Source: Thioalkalivibrio paradoxus (lineage in GTDB: Bacteria > Pseudomonadota > Gammaproteobacteria > Ectothiorhodospirales > Ectothiorhodospiraceae). From it: a DNA stretch of 64,000 bases. A model generated the notes under the pieces. The model saw nothing but the letters and a program-made list of their open reading frames with translations, was not told where the DNA came from and did no database searches. The stretch lies in the NCBI GenBank assembly GCA_011390565.1, contig JAABSC010000003.1:163579-227578 (forward strand). The letters run 5' to 3'. Each line of letters opens with the position of its first letter. Position 1 is the stretch's first letter. A program made the translations under genes and the position numbers. Positions 15,776 through 28,182 of this stretch are shown one piece after another.

Positions 15776-18387
15776 CCCTCGGAACCGGCCCCGTACACGT
15801 CGGGGTGATAGTTCTCGAAGCGCGTGTACTGGCCGCGGAACGTCAGCCGAACGGTCCCGATGGGGCCATTGCGCTGCTTGGCCACGATGATCTCGGCCGT
15901 CCCCTTGTCCGGGCTTTCCTCGTTGTAGACCTCGTCCCGATACACGAACACGATCAGATCTGCGTCCTGTTCAATCGCGCCCGAGTTATGACTGACGATC
16001 CCGTCTGCAAGCCAGCAGGCATCCCCGGGAACGGTCAGGTCGAAGACCTCCTCGTCGCCCGCGGGCTCCACGGAGACCACCCGGTCCCAGAAGAGGTCGT
16101 CATTGGCGATGAGTTCCAGGCGCGGGTCACCCAGAATCCCGGCGTAATCCAGCAGCGTCTGGCGCGAAGGAGCAAACGTGAAGTGCGCGTTGCCTCCGTA
16201 GGCCGTGCCGCGCAGTCCAGCCATGCGGCGATGACTGATCCCCTGTTCCCGCATGCATGTACGAACATAATCAAAGACTTCCGCGGGCAGCGTGTCCACG
16301 TTGGTGTTGTCCACCACGTTCGCCAGGAGCTTTTCGACGGCTCGACCCTGGAAAGCCTGATCACCGAACGCGCCGATTTTCTGCAGGAAGACCCTCTGCT
16401 GTGGACCACCCGACACATCGGCGGTAAACCACCCTTCACTCCCGCCATGGTCCACGTGCCGAATGCGGGCCACAATACCGAACCGTAGCAGGAGCGCGGC
16501 CACGTCCCGGACAAGTGCCTCGCTCGAGGTCGCGAAGTAAATGCGCGAACGACCACTCTTGGCAACGGTGATACTGCCGTCCGTGGCCCACAAATGGCGC
16601 AGGAACAGCGCAAGCTGGCGGTCACCAAGCTGGAAAACCCCTGCCGGCAGATGCTTCTCGCGCGAGCGCTGGTCGAAGATCCCGAGTTCCTTCAGCCACT
16701 TCCCAACGCCTTTGGGATGCCACCGATTGCCGTTCCCCCCAATCACCAACTGGTGCCAACGACCGCGCCCCGGATACCGTCTCACGGTCGAACCCAACGC
16801 CTCGGCAGCCTGCGTGACCACGCGACTGTTCTCCTCGCTGGCCGTCGTGTACCGCAATGGCTGGCGCTTGAGATAGCTCCCGTCACCCACGAGGTGGGCG
16901 AGCAGGATGACTTCGTGCTCGGACCAGGTCTGTGCCAGCACAGGCTCCGGCACTCGTCGCGCGATCGCCAGACGATCGCCCACGCGGAATTCACCCGCCT
17001 CTTTCCAGTCCCAGAGGGCCCTCAGGCGATGATTCGAAGTACAGCGCAGGACGCGCCCGCTGGCGAGCCCGATGCGTACGATCGGACGCATGCCAACGGA
17101 CCAGACAAGGTCCGAAACGGCGCTCCGGATCCGACCCTCGGCGCTCACGGACATGACCTGCGGAGCCGTTCCGACGAGCGATCGAATCGGCGCACGCGTG
17201 CCATCCGCGAGCGTCACCATTGTGTCCCCGGTGACACATTCGCGAAGATCGGACATCACCGGGCGCTTGTTCGGGCGCTGTTCAAGGGAGCGATTCAGCT
17301 GGGAGAGCGCGATCATCGGAACCCCGAGTTCCTTGGCCAACGCCTTCAGCGAACGCGAGATCTCGGAGATCTCGGTGGCGCGGTTCTCGCGGGTTCCCGG
17401 CGACTGCATCAGCTGGAGGTAGTCGACCACGATAAGGCCGAGACCCTTGTGCTCACGCATCAGGCGGCGCGAGCGCGCGCGCAGTTCGGTCGGCGAGAGC
17501 GCGGGGGTGTCGTCGATGTAGAGCGGCGCCTCCGAGAGCATCGACACGGCGCTGGTCAGACGCGGCCAATCGGCGTCGTCGAGCCGGCCCGAGCGCAGCT
17601 TCTGCTGGTTGATCCGGCCCATCGACGAGAGCAGGCGCATCGCGATCTGCTCGCCGGGCATCTCCATGCTGAACACCGCGATGGGCTTCGAGGTCTTCAT
17701 CGCCACGTACTCGGCGATGTTGATCGCGAACGAAGTCTTGCCCATCGAGGGCCGACCCGCGACGATGATCAGGTCACCCGGGTGCAGGCCCGACGTCAGC
17801 TCGTCGAGATCCTGGTAGCCGGTCGCGATGCCGGTGATGGGACTCTTGGTCTCGAACAGGTGCTCGATCTGTTCCACCGCCGCGGTCAGCAGCGGTTTCA
17901 TGCCGCGAAAGCCCTGGGTACCCCGGGCGCCGCGCTCGGCAATGCCGAACACGCGCTGTTCGGCGAGGTCGAGCAGCTCGCGGGTATCCCGCCCCTCCGG
18001 GGCAAACGCGGAATCGGCGATCTCCGTCCCGACCCCGATCAGCGAACGCAGGATCGAGCGGTCGCGAACGATATCGGCGTAGGCGCGGATGTTGGCGGCA
18101 CTGGGCGTCTGGCTGGCCAGTTCGCCGAGGTAGGCCAGCCCGCCCGCGTCCGGCAGCTCGCCGCTCTGCTGGAGCTGCTCTGCCACCGTGACCATGTCGA
18201 ACGGCGCATTGCGCTCGGCCAGGGCCGCGACGGCGCGATAGATCAGGCGGTGATCGTGCCGGTAGAAATCGTCAGCCAGGATCCGGTCGGCGATGCGGTC
18301 CCAGGCGTCGTTGTCCAGCATCAGACCGCCGAGTACGGACTGCTCCGCCTCGACCGAATGTGGTGGAACCCGAATGCCCGAACTCAT
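15772..18387 (-). CDS. dnaB: Replicative DNA helicase DnaB precursor with an intein
   Basis: The 871-residue precursor consists of N-extein residues 1-383, a 418-residue intein, and C-extein residues 802-871. The mature helicase would be about 453 residues, normal for DnaB. The Walker A motif is GRPSMGKTS, with the DYLQLM Walker B region further on. The insertion splits the conserved SDLRE / SGAIEQDAD segment, a region essential for ATP-dependent activity, so splicing must work for viability. An in-frame ATG 14 codons earlier exists, but MSSGIRVPPHSVEAEQS fits the family start better. It is followed by alr with a GTGA overlap. Confidence 0.95.
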   Translation of the reverse strand: MSSGIRVPPHSVEAEQSVLGGLMLDNDAWDRIADRILADDFYRHDHRLIYRAVAALAERNAPFDMVTVAEQLQQSGELPDAGGLAYLGELASQTPSAANIRAYADIVRDRSILRSLIGVGTEIADSAFAPEGRDTRELLDLAEQRVFGIAERGARGTQGFRGMKPLLTAAVEQIEHLFETKSPITGIATGYQDLDELTSGLHPGDLIIVAGRPSMGKTSFAINIAEYVAMKTSKPIAVFSMEMPGEQIAMRLLSSMGRINQQKLRSGRLDDADWPRLTSAVSMLSEAPLYIDDTPALSPTELRARSRRLMREHKGLGLIVVDYLQLMQSPGTRENRATEISEISRSLKALAKELGVPMIALSQLNRSLEQRPNKRPVMSDLRECVTGDTMVTLADGTRAPIRSLVGTAPQVMSVSAEGRIRSAVSDLVWSVGMRPIVRIGLASGRVLRCTSNHRLRALWDWKEAGEFRVGDRLAIARRVPEPVLAQTWSEHEVILLAHLVGDGSYLKRQPLRYTTASEENSRVVTQAAEALGSTVRRYPGRGRWHQLVIGGNGNRWHPKGVGKWLKELGIFDQRSREKHLPAGVFQLGDRQLALFLRHLWATDGSITVAKSGRSRIYFATSSEALVRDVAALLLRFGIVARIRHVDHGGSEGWFTADVSGGPQQRVFLQKIGAFGDQAFQGRAVEKLLANVVDNTNVDTLPAEVFDYVRTCMREQGISHRRMAGLRGTAYGGNAHFTFAPSRQTLLDYAGILGDPRLELIANDDLFWDRVVSVEPAGDEEVFDLTVPGDACWLADGIVSHNSGAIEQDADLIVFVYRDEVYNEESPDKGTAEIIVAKQRNGPIGTVRLTFRGQYTRFENYHPDVYGAGSEG
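15985..17238 (-). other. DnaB intein with LAGLIDADG homing endonuclease
   Basis: In-frame 418-codon insertion. It begins with Cys1 (CVTGDTMVTLADG, block A) and ends VSHN before extein Ser+1, so all canonical splicing residues are present: Cys1, a TSNHRL-type block B, His-Asn at the end and Ser+1. Two LAGLIDADG-like helices (LLAHLVGDGSY and LFLRHLWATDGS) point to an intact dodecapeptide homing endonuclease. The site lies very close to that of the well-known Synechocystis DnaB intein, by memory about two residues upstream. The composition is slightly less GC-rich than the exteins. Confidence 0.93.
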
Positions 18388-18448
18388 ACCCGTCCCGACG
18401 CCGGTACACCGAGCGGCGCCCGCCTGCAAGGCCGGCGCCGCGGGCGCA

Positions 18449-18898
18449 TCATTCCTCGCCGATGACCAGGATGCGGATCTGAGCGTTCACGTCAGCATGC
18501 AGGTGCAGATCGATCTCGTGCTCACCGACCTGGCGCAGCGGACCGTCCGGAAGACGCACTTCGCGCTTTTCGACTTCCACGCCGCGCGCAGTGACGGCAT
18601 CGGCGATATCACTGGCGCCGATCGAACCGAACAGCTTGCCCTCGCCCCCGACCTTGGCGGTGATTTCGATCACCATGCCTTCCAGGCTGGTGCTCCGGGC
18701 TTCGGCAGCGGCCAGCGCTTCGGCGGCGAGACGCTCGAGTTCGGCGCGGCGCGCCTCGAATTCGGCAACGTTCTCAGGGGTGGCGAACTTCGCCTTGCCC
18801 TGGGGCAGCAGGTAATTGCGGGCATAGCCCGGACGGACCCGGACCTTGTCGCCCAGCGCACCCAGATTATCGACCTTCTCGAGCAGAATGACTTCCAT
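18449..18898 (-). CDS. rplI: 50S ribosomal protein L9
   Basis: A 149-residue bL9 with the family opening [17 protein letters not shown] and the [16 protein letters not shown] rRNA-binding loop. The frame is open 21 codons upstream, but the family start and an AGGA site fix this ATG. It belongs to the rpsF-rpsR-(DUF2232)-rplI-dnaB series. Confidence 0.97.
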   Translation of the reverse strand: MEVILLEKVDNLGALGDKVRVRPGYARNYLLPQGKAKFATPENVAEFEARRAELERLAAEALAAAEARSTSLEGMVIEITAKVGGEGKLFGSIGASDIADAVTARGVEVEKREVRLPDGPLRQVGEHEIDLHLHADVNAQIRILVIGEE

Positions 18899-18997
18899 CG
18901 TGGTTTTCCTGTAAAGCTGAAGACGTTGAACAAATTTCCGGAGGTTGCGCAAAGTGTACACGCGAACTCCCCGCCAGGCGGTTGCTTCCCGCCCTTC

Positions 18998-19915
18998 TCA
19001 CTCCTGATCCGAGTCGCCCTGCCGCGCGCCGAACCGTTCGCGTACCCGTGCCACCCCGTCGATCACACCCAGTGCCGCGAGCAGCAGGAACATCTGCGGC
19101 AACGCAATCACCAGCAGCACATACATTCCGACCAGCCAGAAGCTGCTCATCTGCCGCGCTCCGGTCAGCGCATGCATCACCGCAAGCCCCTGCAGGAAGA
19201 ACAGCACCCCGAGGATGAATGCCAGCTCGACCGCAAGCGGCATGCCCAGCAGGTGTCCGGCCAGACCCAGCCCGACCGTGGCGACACTGAGCTCGCGCCC
19301 CATCTGCAGCGCGCGAAACTCGACCCCGAACGCGCCGGGGTTGTACAACAGGGCCTGCCAATAGCGCGCCACCAGCAGACTCAACGCCAGGCTCAGCAGG
19401 AAAATCCCGGCCAGCAGCCCGGTCAGAAACGGAGCCAGTTGCGCCAGCGCGGCCTGCAGCTCCTCGGATGCGGCAGCTCCGCCCTCGACGAACGGCTCCA
19501 GCATCTGGGTTCCGACCGAGACCCACGCGGACTCGATATCGGGCACCATCAGCCGGGCGATCACGACCATCAGCCCCGTTGCACCCGCCGCGGCCGACAG
19601 GGTCACGCGCCAGGAGATCGACCGCCGCAACACCTCGCCCATCGCGGCCAGCGGCACCCACTGCGCGAGCCCGGCCAGCACGCCCACCAGCGGGGCGCCA
19701 CCCATCAGGGCGAACAACAACGCCCCCAGGAACACGGAGCCCAGACCGGCCACGAACAGCGCCTGTCCGATGCCGAGACGCAGCGCCACCAATGCAACGA
19801 GCGCTCCGCTCAGGATCGAAACGGGGGGCAGAAATACACCGAGCGAACCGAGGACCGCGACCGCTCCCACGGCCTGCCAGCGGCCCCGCATCGCAAAGTC
19901 GGCCAATACGCGCAT
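18998..19915 (-). CDS. DUF2232 (YybS-like) membrane protein
   Basis: A 305-residue inner-membrane protein with about seven or eight hydrophobic helices spread over its length, for example GALVALVALRLGIGQALFVAGLG and FLTGLLAGIFLLSLALSLLVARYW. Proteins of this type lie between rpsR and rplI in many proteobacteria. The biochemical function is unknown. The position within a ribosomal-protein operon suggests constitutive expression. No enzymatic motifs are seen. Confidence 0.8.
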   Translation of the reverse strand: MRVLADFAMRGRWQAVGAVAVLGSLGVFLPPVSILSGALVALVALRLGIGQALFVAGLGSVFLGALLFALMGGAPLVGVLAGLAQWVPLAAMGEVLRRSISWRVTLSAAAGATGLMVVIARLMVPDIESAWVSVGTQMLEPFVEGGAAASEELQAALAQLAPFLTGLLAGIFLLSLALSLLVARYWQALLYNPGAFGVEFRALQMGRELSVATVGLGLAGHLLGMPLAVELAFILGVLFFLQGLAVMHALTGARQMSSFWLVGMYVLLVIALPQMFLLLAALGVIDGVARVRERFGARQGDSDQE

Positions 19916-19942
19916 TGGCGTCCCCTGCGTTCCGGAAACGAC

Positions 19943-20170
19943 TTAGAACTGGTTGTCGGTGTACGGCAGCAGTGCCAGGTACCGGGCACGCTTCACCGCA
20001 TCGGCCAGCTGGCGCTGATACCGCGCGCTGGTGCCGGTGACACGACTGGGCACGATCTTGCCGGTTTCGGTGATGAAGTTCCGAAGCAGGTTCAGATCCT
20101 TGTAATCAATGTATTCGATGCCTTCCGCGGTGAAGCGGCAATACTTGCGGCGACGGGAAAAACGGGCCAT
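19943..20170 (-). CDS. rpsR: 30S ribosomal protein S18
   Basis: A 75-residue bS18 with the conserved RRRKYCRF start, the [13 protein letters not shown] segment, and [28 protein letters not shown]. It lies 54 bp downstream of rpsF and 27 bp upstream of the DUF2232 gene. Confidence 0.98.
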   Translation of the reverse strand: MARFSRRRKYCRFTAEGIEYIDYKDLNLLRNFITETGKIVPSRVTGTSARYQRQLADAVKRARYLALLPYTDNQF

Positions 20171-20223
20171 GGGGGTTACTCCTGGAAAGATGTGGGTTCG
20201 CTGAACACGGTCGGACGAGGCGC

Positions 20224-20616
20224 TCAGGCCCGGTCGCGATCACCGTCGTCGTCATCGTCGTCACGACGCGGGCGGCTCTTGCCGCTCTCTTCCTCTTCGC
20301 GACCTTTCGCGAGCGGGGACGGCTCGGTTTCGGCCTTGTCCATGCGCACCACCAGGTGACGCAGCACCGCATCGTTGAAACGGAACGCGCTGACCATTTC
20401 CTCCATGGCCTGCTCGCCCGCCTCGACGTTCATCAGCACGTAGTGCGCCTTCACCAGTTTCTGGATCGGGAAGGCGAGCTGACGCCGGCCCCAGTCTTCC
20501 AGGCGGTGCACCACACCTTCCTGCGCTTCGATCATGCCGCGATACCGTTCGATCATCGCAGGCACCTGCTCGCTCTGGTCCGGGTGAACCAGAAACACCA
20601 CTTCATAATGACGCAT
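20224..20616 (-). CDS. rpsF: 30S ribosomal protein S6
   Basis: A 130-residue bS6 beginning [17 protein letters not shown] after an AAGGAG site. The body carries the [18 protein letters not shown] core. The C-terminal tail is extended and charged ([17 protein letters not shown]), a low-complexity acidic/basic end as in other gammaproteobacteria but quite acidic here. It is the first gene of the ribosomal-protein series. Confidence 0.96.
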   Translation of the reverse strand: MRHYEVVFLVHPDQSEQVPAMIERYRGMIEAQEGVVHRLEDWGRRQLAFPIQKLVKAHYVLMNVEAGEQAMEEMVSAFRFNDAVLRHLVVRMDKAETEPSPLAKGREEEESGKSRPRRDDDDDDGDRDRA

Positions 20617-20770
20617 CAACTGCTCCTTGCGGGTAACAGCCTCCCGCCCGGGCACACGCGCCCGACGGTGAGGCAAGAAGTCGCCAGATCTGGCGAGAAA
20701 AGCGCCGAAGCATAGGCGATTCTCATCCCCTGCACAAGGCGACGCTTGCAGTGCGTTTGGGCGAACCGCC

Positions 20771-21529
20771 TCATCCTGCGCCGCGAAGCCCGGCGGCCCG
20801 GCGCTGGCGCAGCACCTCGAACAGCGACACGCCGGCCGCCACGGAGACGTTCAGGCTGCCCACGGTGCCGGCCATCGGGATCGCCGCCAGGTGATCACAG
20901 TGCTCGCGGGTCAGCCGCCGCAGGCCCTCGCCCTCGGCACCCAGCACCAGCACGGTCGGCACCGTCAGATCGAGGTCGAACAGCGCGGTGTCGGTCTCGC
21001 CGGCGAGGCCCACGACCCAGAAGCCCTGGTCGCGCAACTCGCGCAGGGTGCGGGCGAGATTGGTGACCGCGATGACCGGTACGGTCTCCGCGGCGCCCGA
21101 CGCCGCCTTCGCCGCGACCGGCGTGAGCGATGCGCTGCGGTCGCGGGGAACGAGCACCGCGGCGGCACCGGCGGCGTCCGCGCTGCGCAGGCAGGCACCC
21201 AGGTTGTGCGGGTCGGTGACGCCGTCGAGCGCCAGCAACAAATCAGCGCCCTGCGCTACCAAGTCGGCAAGATCGGCCTCGGTGGCCCGCGGACGCGGCT
21301 TCACCCAGGCCAGCACACCCTGGTGCCGCAGACCTTCCGCGGCGCGCTGCAATCGGTCCCGCTGCACGCGTTCGACATGAATCCTCAGTGACGCGGCCCG
21401 GTCGACCAAGGCCGTCATGCGCGCATCGGCCGCGTCCGCCGAGACCTGGAGACGCTTGACGCGCTCCGGCGCATGCTGCAGCAAGGCCTCCACCGCGTGC
21501 AGGCCCCCTACGATCTCCGGCTCGCTCAC
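20771..21529 (-). CDS. rlmB: 23S rRNA (guanosine-2'-O)-methyltransferase RlmB
   Basis: A 252-residue SPOUT-class (TrmH family) methyltransferase. The N-terminal substrate-binding domain begins [12 protein letters not shown]. The C-terminal knot shows [27 protein letters not shown] and [17 protein letters not shown], the three SAM-binding motifs. The GTG start overlaps the rnr stop (GTGA), matching the usual rnr-rlmB pair. It modifies G2251 (E. coli numbering) in the peptidyl-transferase loop. Confidence 0.95.
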   Translation of the reverse strand: MSEPEIVGGLHAVEALLQHAPERVKRLQVSADAADARMTALVDRAASLRIHVERVQRDRLQRAAEGLRHQGVLAWVKPRPRATEADLADLVAQGADLLLALDGVTDPHNLGACLRSADAAGAAAVLVPRDRSASLTPVAAKAASGAAETVPVIAVTNLARTLRELRDQGFWVVGLAGETDTALFDLDLTVPTVLVLGAEGEGLRRLTREHCDHLAAIPMAGTVGSLNVSVAAGVSLFEVLRQRRAAGLRGAG

Positions 21530-24222
21530 GACTCCTCGCGGCGACGGCGGCGCGGCCTGCGCCGGGGGGCCTCGCCCGCACCCGCATCGGTATCCTTCGT
21601 ACCGGAAGCCGGCTCGGGATCCGGCTCGGGAGTCTCCGCGGCCGTGCGCTTGCGGGCCGAAGGTTGCACCAGCATGGCCACTTCGCCCGCGGGTTGAAAT
21701 CCGCGTCGGCGCCGGCGCGAAGGCGCGACGGGTGCCGCATCCTGCGGCTCCGGGTTACGGGACTCATCAGGCGCCTGCCGTGCAGCAGGTTCCGGGTCGC
21801 GCTCGCGGCGCGACGGCCGGGAGCTGCGCGCGCGCGGCGCGGGTTCCGGCTCCGCGGGGGCGGGCGCCCGTTCCCGTACCGGCGGCTCGGACTCCGCAGC
21901 CGCGGCCTTGGGCTTCCGCCCTCCGCGCTTGCGTCCACTGCGGCCCTCGGGAGCCTTTTCGGCACCCTGCGCCGCGGAGGACTTTCCGGCGCTGCGCGAT
22001 GATCCGGAACGCCGCTTGCCTTCGCTGCGCTGCGCGGGTTCCTCGTCGAACAGGCGCAGGTCGATCTTGCGATCGTCCAGGCTCACCCGAACCACCTGCA
22101 CCTGCAGACGGTCCCCGATATGGAACACCCGGCCGCCGCGTTCACCGGTCAGGCGGTGCCGCACCGGGTCGAAATGGTAGAAATCGTTGTCAAGACTGGT
22201 GACGTGCACCAGGCCCTCGATGAACACACCGACGATCTCGACGAACAACCCGAAGCCGGTCACTCCCGTGACCACACCCTCGAACACGTCGCCAACCTTG
22301 TCCTGCATGTACTCGGCCTTGAGCCAGGCCACCGCGTCGCGGGTCGCGTCGTCCGCGCGGCGCTCGGCCATCGAGCAATGCTCGCCCAGCGACGCCATTT
22401 CGGTCTGCGAATAGGGAAAGCCGGTCGGTTTGCCCTTGCGCAGGATGTGCCGGATCCCGCGATGCACGAGCAGATCGGGATACCGGCGGATCGGCGAGGT
22501 GAAATGCGCGTAATCGTCGAGCGCGAGACCGAAATGCCCGCTCAGCTCGGGGCCGTATACCGCCTGGCTCAGCGAACGCAGCAGCACGGTCTGGATCAGG
22601 GGCTGATCCGGCCGACCCGAGGCGGCCTTCAACACCTTCGCGTAGTGCGCCGGCTCGGGCTCGTCACCCCCTTCCAGGGTGATCCCGACCCCCGCGAGGA
22701 AATCGCGCAGATCGTCGAGCTTCTGCACCGGGGGACGGTCGTGCAGCCGGTACAGGGCCGGCAGCTTGTGCTTCTTCAGGAACCGGGCCGCCGAGACGTT
22801 GGCCGCGATCATGCACTCCTCGACCAGGCGATGCGCGTCGGTGCGCTGTACCGGCACGATCCGCTCAATCTTGCGTCCCGGACCGAACTCGATGCGTGTC
22901 TCGGTGGAATCGAAATCGATCGCGCCGCGACGCACCCGCGCGCCATGCAGCGCCTGGAACGCGGCGTACAGACGTTCGAGGTGAGGCAGCAGCTTCGCGT
23001 GGCGTTTGCGCAGAGCGGTATCGCCGTCGACCAGCATCGCGGCCACTTCGGCGTAGGTCAGGCGCGCGTGCGAACGCATGACCGCCTCGTGGAACTTGTA
23101 GCCCTTCAGAGCGCCGCGGCGGCCGACCTCCATCTCGCAGACCATGCACAGGCGGTCCACGTCGGGGTTGAGCGAACACAGACCATTGGACAGCACCTCG
23201 GGCAGCATCGGAATCACCTGGCTCGGAAAATACACCGAGGTGCCGCGCGTGCGGGCTTCCTGATCGAGCGCGCCGTCCTTTTCCACGTAGTGCGAGACGT
23301 CGGCGATCGCGACCCAGACACGCCAGCCGCCGTCGGTCTCCTCGCAGAACAGGGCATCGTCGAAATCGCGGGCGTCGGCTCCGTCAATGGTCACCAACGG
23401 CTTCTTGCGCAGATCCAGTCGCCCTCGCGTCGCCTTCTTCGGGATCTCGGTACCGAAGGCATCGGCGGCCTCGGTCACCTCGGCCGGCCACTCGAACGGA
23501 AGCCCGTGGGCGCGGATGGCAATGTCGATCTCCATTCCCGGAGCCATGTGCTCGCCGAGCACCTCCAGCACCTCGCCGCGCAAGCGCTCCTTGCGCGAAG
23601 CCTGCTCGCGGATGCGCACGACGACGATCTGGTCGTCGGTTGCCTCGCCCAGGCCGTCCGGCGGCACCAGGATGTCATGGGTGATGCGCTTGTTGTCGGG
23701 AGTCACGATGCCGATCCCGTCCGCGACGCGGATCCGGCCGACGACCTGTTGCGAACCGCGCTCCAGGATCTCGATGACACCGCCTTCACGGCGCCCCCGG
23801 TGGTCCACGCCCATCACGCGGCAGAGCACCCGGTCTCCATGCAGGACGCCACGCATCTGGCGCGGTGACAGGAACAGATCCCCGCCCTGGTCGTCCGGAA
23901 CCATGAACCCGAACCCGTCGGGGTGGCCGATGACCCGGCCCCGGATCAGGTCGGCCTGGTTCACCGGCAGGTAGGCCCCGCGGCGGTTGAACAGCAGCTG
24001 ACCGTCCCGTTCCATCGCGCGCAACCGCCGGCGCAGCGCTTCGAGCTGGTCGTCGGCGTCGATACCGACCCGTTCCGCAACCTCCTCGAAGTCCAGCGGC
24101 TTGCCGGCCTCGGCCATGTGCTCGAGGATCAGCTCGCGGCTTGCGATGGGGTTCTCGTACTTCTGCGCCTCGCGCTCGAAGTTGGGATCGACCGGCTTTC
24201 GGTTACTGCGTTTTCTGGGCAT
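21526..24222 (-). CDS. rnr: Ribonuclease R
   Basis: An 898-residue 3'-5' exoribonuclease. In order it has a helix-turn-helix domain, cold-shock domains, the RNB catalytic domain with DGADARDFDDAL acidic residues, an S1 domain (VGDVFEGVVTGVTGFGLFV), and a tail of roughly 150 residues very rich in Arg, Lys, Pro, Glu and Ser. It degrades structured RNA and supports rRNA quality control. The tail is longer than in E. coli and highly repetitive in composition. It is coupled to rlmB by a GTGA overlap. Confidence 0.95.
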   Translation of the reverse strand: MPRKRSNRKPVDPNFEREAQKYENPIASRELILEHMAEAGKPLDFEEVAERVGIDADDQLEALRRRLRAMERDGQLLFNRRGAYLPVNQADLIRGRVIGHPDGFGFMVPDDQGGDLFLSPRQMRGVLHGDRVLCRVMGVDHRGRREGGVIEILERGSQQVVGRIRVADGIGIVTPDNKRITHDILVPPDGLGEATDDQIVVVRIREQASRKERLRGEVLEVLGEHMAPGMEIDIAIRAHGLPFEWPAEVTEAADAFGTEIPKKATRGRLDLRKKPLVTIDGADARDFDDALFCEETDGGWRVWVAIADVSHYVEKDGALDQEARTRGTSVYFPSQVIPMLPEVLSNGLCSLNPDVDRLCMVCEMEVGRRGALKGYKFHEAVMRSHARLTYAEVAAMLVDGDTALRKRHAKLLPHLERLYAAFQALHGARVRRGAIDFDSTETRIEFGPGRKIERIVPVQRTDAHRLVEECMIAANVSAARFLKKHKLPALYRLHDRPPVQKLDDLRDFLAGVGITLEGGDEPEPAHYAKVLKAASGRPDQPLIQTVLLRSLSQAVYGPELSGHFGLALDDYAHFTSPIRRYPDLLVHRGIRHILRKGKPTGFPYSQTEMASLGEHCSMAERRADDATRDAVAWLKAEYMQDKVGDVFEGVVTGVTGFGLFVEIVGVFIEGLVHVTSLDNDFYHFDPVRHRLTGERGGRVFHIGDRLQVQVVRVSLDDRKIDLRLFDEEPAQRSEGKRRSGSSRSAGKSSAAQGAEKAPEGRSGRKRGGRKPKAAAAESEPPVRERAPAPAEPEPAPRARSSRPSRRERDPEPAARQAPDESRNPEPQDAAPVAPSRRRRRGFQPAGEVAMLVQPSARKRTAAETPEPDPEPASGTKDTDAGAGEAPRRRPRRRRREES

Positions 24223-24300
24223 TCATCTCACTCGTCTGGGCCGCCGTGCGGCTTTCGTACCTGGCAGAGCCCCTCGGGGCCCCGTTCTGTTTCTTTTCAA

Positions 24301-24329
24301 TTGACAGGCCTGTCGGAGGCCTCTATATT
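24301..24329 (+). promoter_or_regulatory. Sigma-70 promoter of the tRNA-Leu gene
   Basis: Perfect -35 TTGACA (24301-24306), a 17-bp spacer and -10 TATATT (24324-24329). Transcription would begin near 24336, 35 bp before the tRNA. This is the best sigma-70 consensus in the window. Confidence 0.8.
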
Positions 24330-24370
24330 TCGCGCTTCCTGAAGCGCCGGACCTCGCGGTCCATCCTCGT

Positions 24371-24457
24371 GCCGAGGTGGCGGAATTGGTAGACGCGCTA
24401 GCTTCAGGTGCTAGTGGGCGTAAGCTCGTGGAGGTTCAAGTCCTCTCCTCGGCACCA
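24371..24457 (+). tRNA. tRNA-Leu (anticodon CAG)
   Basis: An 87-nt class II tRNA with encoded CCA. The acceptor arms GCCGAGG and CCTCGGC pair perfectly, the anticodon loop reads CTTCAGG, a long variable arm (GGGCGTAAGCTC) follows, and the T-loop is GTTCAAGTC. It closely resembles E. coli tRNA-Leu(CAG). It decodes CUG, the main Leu codon of this GC-rich DNA. It lies alone on the plus strand between purA and rnr. Confidence 0.97.
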
Positions 24458-24591
24458 TCTCTCCCCTGAATCATTGTCCCCGTTGCGTAGACTGCGGTCA
24501 CGTCCGCGTGGTCCCGTGCACCGCATCGGACACGCCGCGGCCGGGATTCCGGCACTGGGCCGGACGATCCCGGGCAACGCTGCCGGAAGTT

Positions 24592-27068
<2,477 letters not shown>

Positions 27069-27097
27069 TTCATTCCCTGTTTGAACAGCATCCCCGC

Positions 27098-27289
27098 TCA
27101 GCCGCGCACCCAGGTGAGCAGCGCGAGTCCGAGAAGCACCGAGACCAGCCCGAATATTCTCAGCGTACCCTCCGGCAGCCGAGCCACCTCCAGCAGGTAG
27201 GCCCGATACCGTCGTGGCACGAGGAACGGGAGCAGCCCCTCAAAAACAAGCAGCAGCGCGAACGCTGCTGCCAAATCCGACCAGACCAT
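27098..27289 (-). CDS. DUF2065 small membrane protein (YjeT-like)
   Basis: 63 residues with two hydrophobic helices (AAAFALLLVFEGLLPFL and RIFGLVSVLLGLALLTWV) separated by a short basic loop. DUF2065 proteins typically sit between hflC and purA/hisZ, as here. The function is unknown. It lies between the hflC stop (27301) and hisZ start (27068), so it is probably cotranscribed. Confidence 0.85.
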   Translation of the reverse strand: MVWSDLAAAFALLLVFEGLLPFLVPRRYRAYLLEVARLPEGTLRIFGLVSVLLGLALLTWVRG

Positions 27290-27300
27290 TCAAACCGCCG

Positions 27301-28182
27301 TCAGGGGAGTCGCGCCGGGTTTCGTGTGCCCGCGGGATCCTTGAAGTAGCGGAAGAAATCAGAACTCGAATCGAGCACGAACGTCGACCCCTCACCGGTC
27401 AGCGAACTCCGGTACGCGAGCAGGCTACGGTAGAAGCCGAAGAAATCCTCGTCCGCCCCAAACGCCAGCCCGAGCAACCCGGTGGCCTGCGCGTCACCCG
27501 CGCCCCGGATCTCTTCCGAGTCCCGGTATGCGTTCGCCAGAATCACGGTACGGTCACGATCGGCGCGGGACTTGATACGCTCGGCCTCTTCCTGGCCGCG
27601 GGCCCGGAAGTCCTGGGCCACACGCTCGCGTTCCGCGCGCATGCGATCATACACCGATTCGGACACCTCGTCCGGCAGGTCGATGCGACGGATGCGAACG
27701 TCGACGAGGTTCACGCCCAGTTCGCTGGCAGTCTCCCGGGCCACGTCACGCACGGCGTCCATGATCGTCGTGCGCTCGCCGGATACCACCTCAGCCAGTT
27801 TGAAGCGCGCAAACTCGTTGCGCATGCCGTCCCGCAGGATCTGCGCCATGCGTTCCTCGGCGTTGCGCTCGTCGCCCCCGGTGGCGCGATAGAACTGTCC
27901 CGTGTCGGCAATCTGCCACTTGGCGTAGAAGTCGACGATGACGTTCTTGGCCTCGCTGGTCAGGAAACGGTCCGGCGGGACGTCCAACGTCATGATGCGC
28001 TTCTCGAAGGAGAGCACGTTGTTGATCAGCGGAAACTTGAAGTGCAGACCCGGTTCCAGATCGACCTGGCGCACTTCACCCAGCGAGAACAGGATCACCC
28101 GTTCGCGCTCGTCCACCGTGTAGGTCGCCATGGCGATCAGGACCACGGCGACGACAACTGCAACTGCGACTGCGCGGATCAT
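27301..28182 (-). CDS. hflC: HflC, FtsH modulator
   Basis: A 293-residue SPFH-domain inner-membrane protein with one N-terminal transmembrane helix (AVAVVVAVVLIAMATYTV). The SPFH core carries VDVRIRRIDLPDEVSESVY, followed by an alanine/arginine-rich coiled-coil (RAERERVAQDFRARGQEEAE). HflC with HflK surrounds FtsH and limits its membrane proteolysis. Its ATG overlaps the hflK stop by one base (TAATG). Confidence 0.95.
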   Translation of the reverse strand: MIRAVAVAVVVAVVLIAMATYTVDERERVILFSLGEVRQVDLEPGLHFKFPLINNVLSFEKRIMTLDVPPDRFLTSEAKNVIVDFYAKWQIADTGQFYRATGGDERNAEERMAQILRDGMRNEFARFKLAEVVSGERTTIMDAVRDVARETASELGVNLVDVRIRRIDLPDEVSESVYDRMRAERERVAQDFRARGQEEAERIKSRADRDRTVILANAYRDSEEIRGAGDAQATGLLGLAFGADEDFFGFYRSLLAYRSSLTGEGSTFVLDSSSDFFRYFKDPAGTRNPARLP

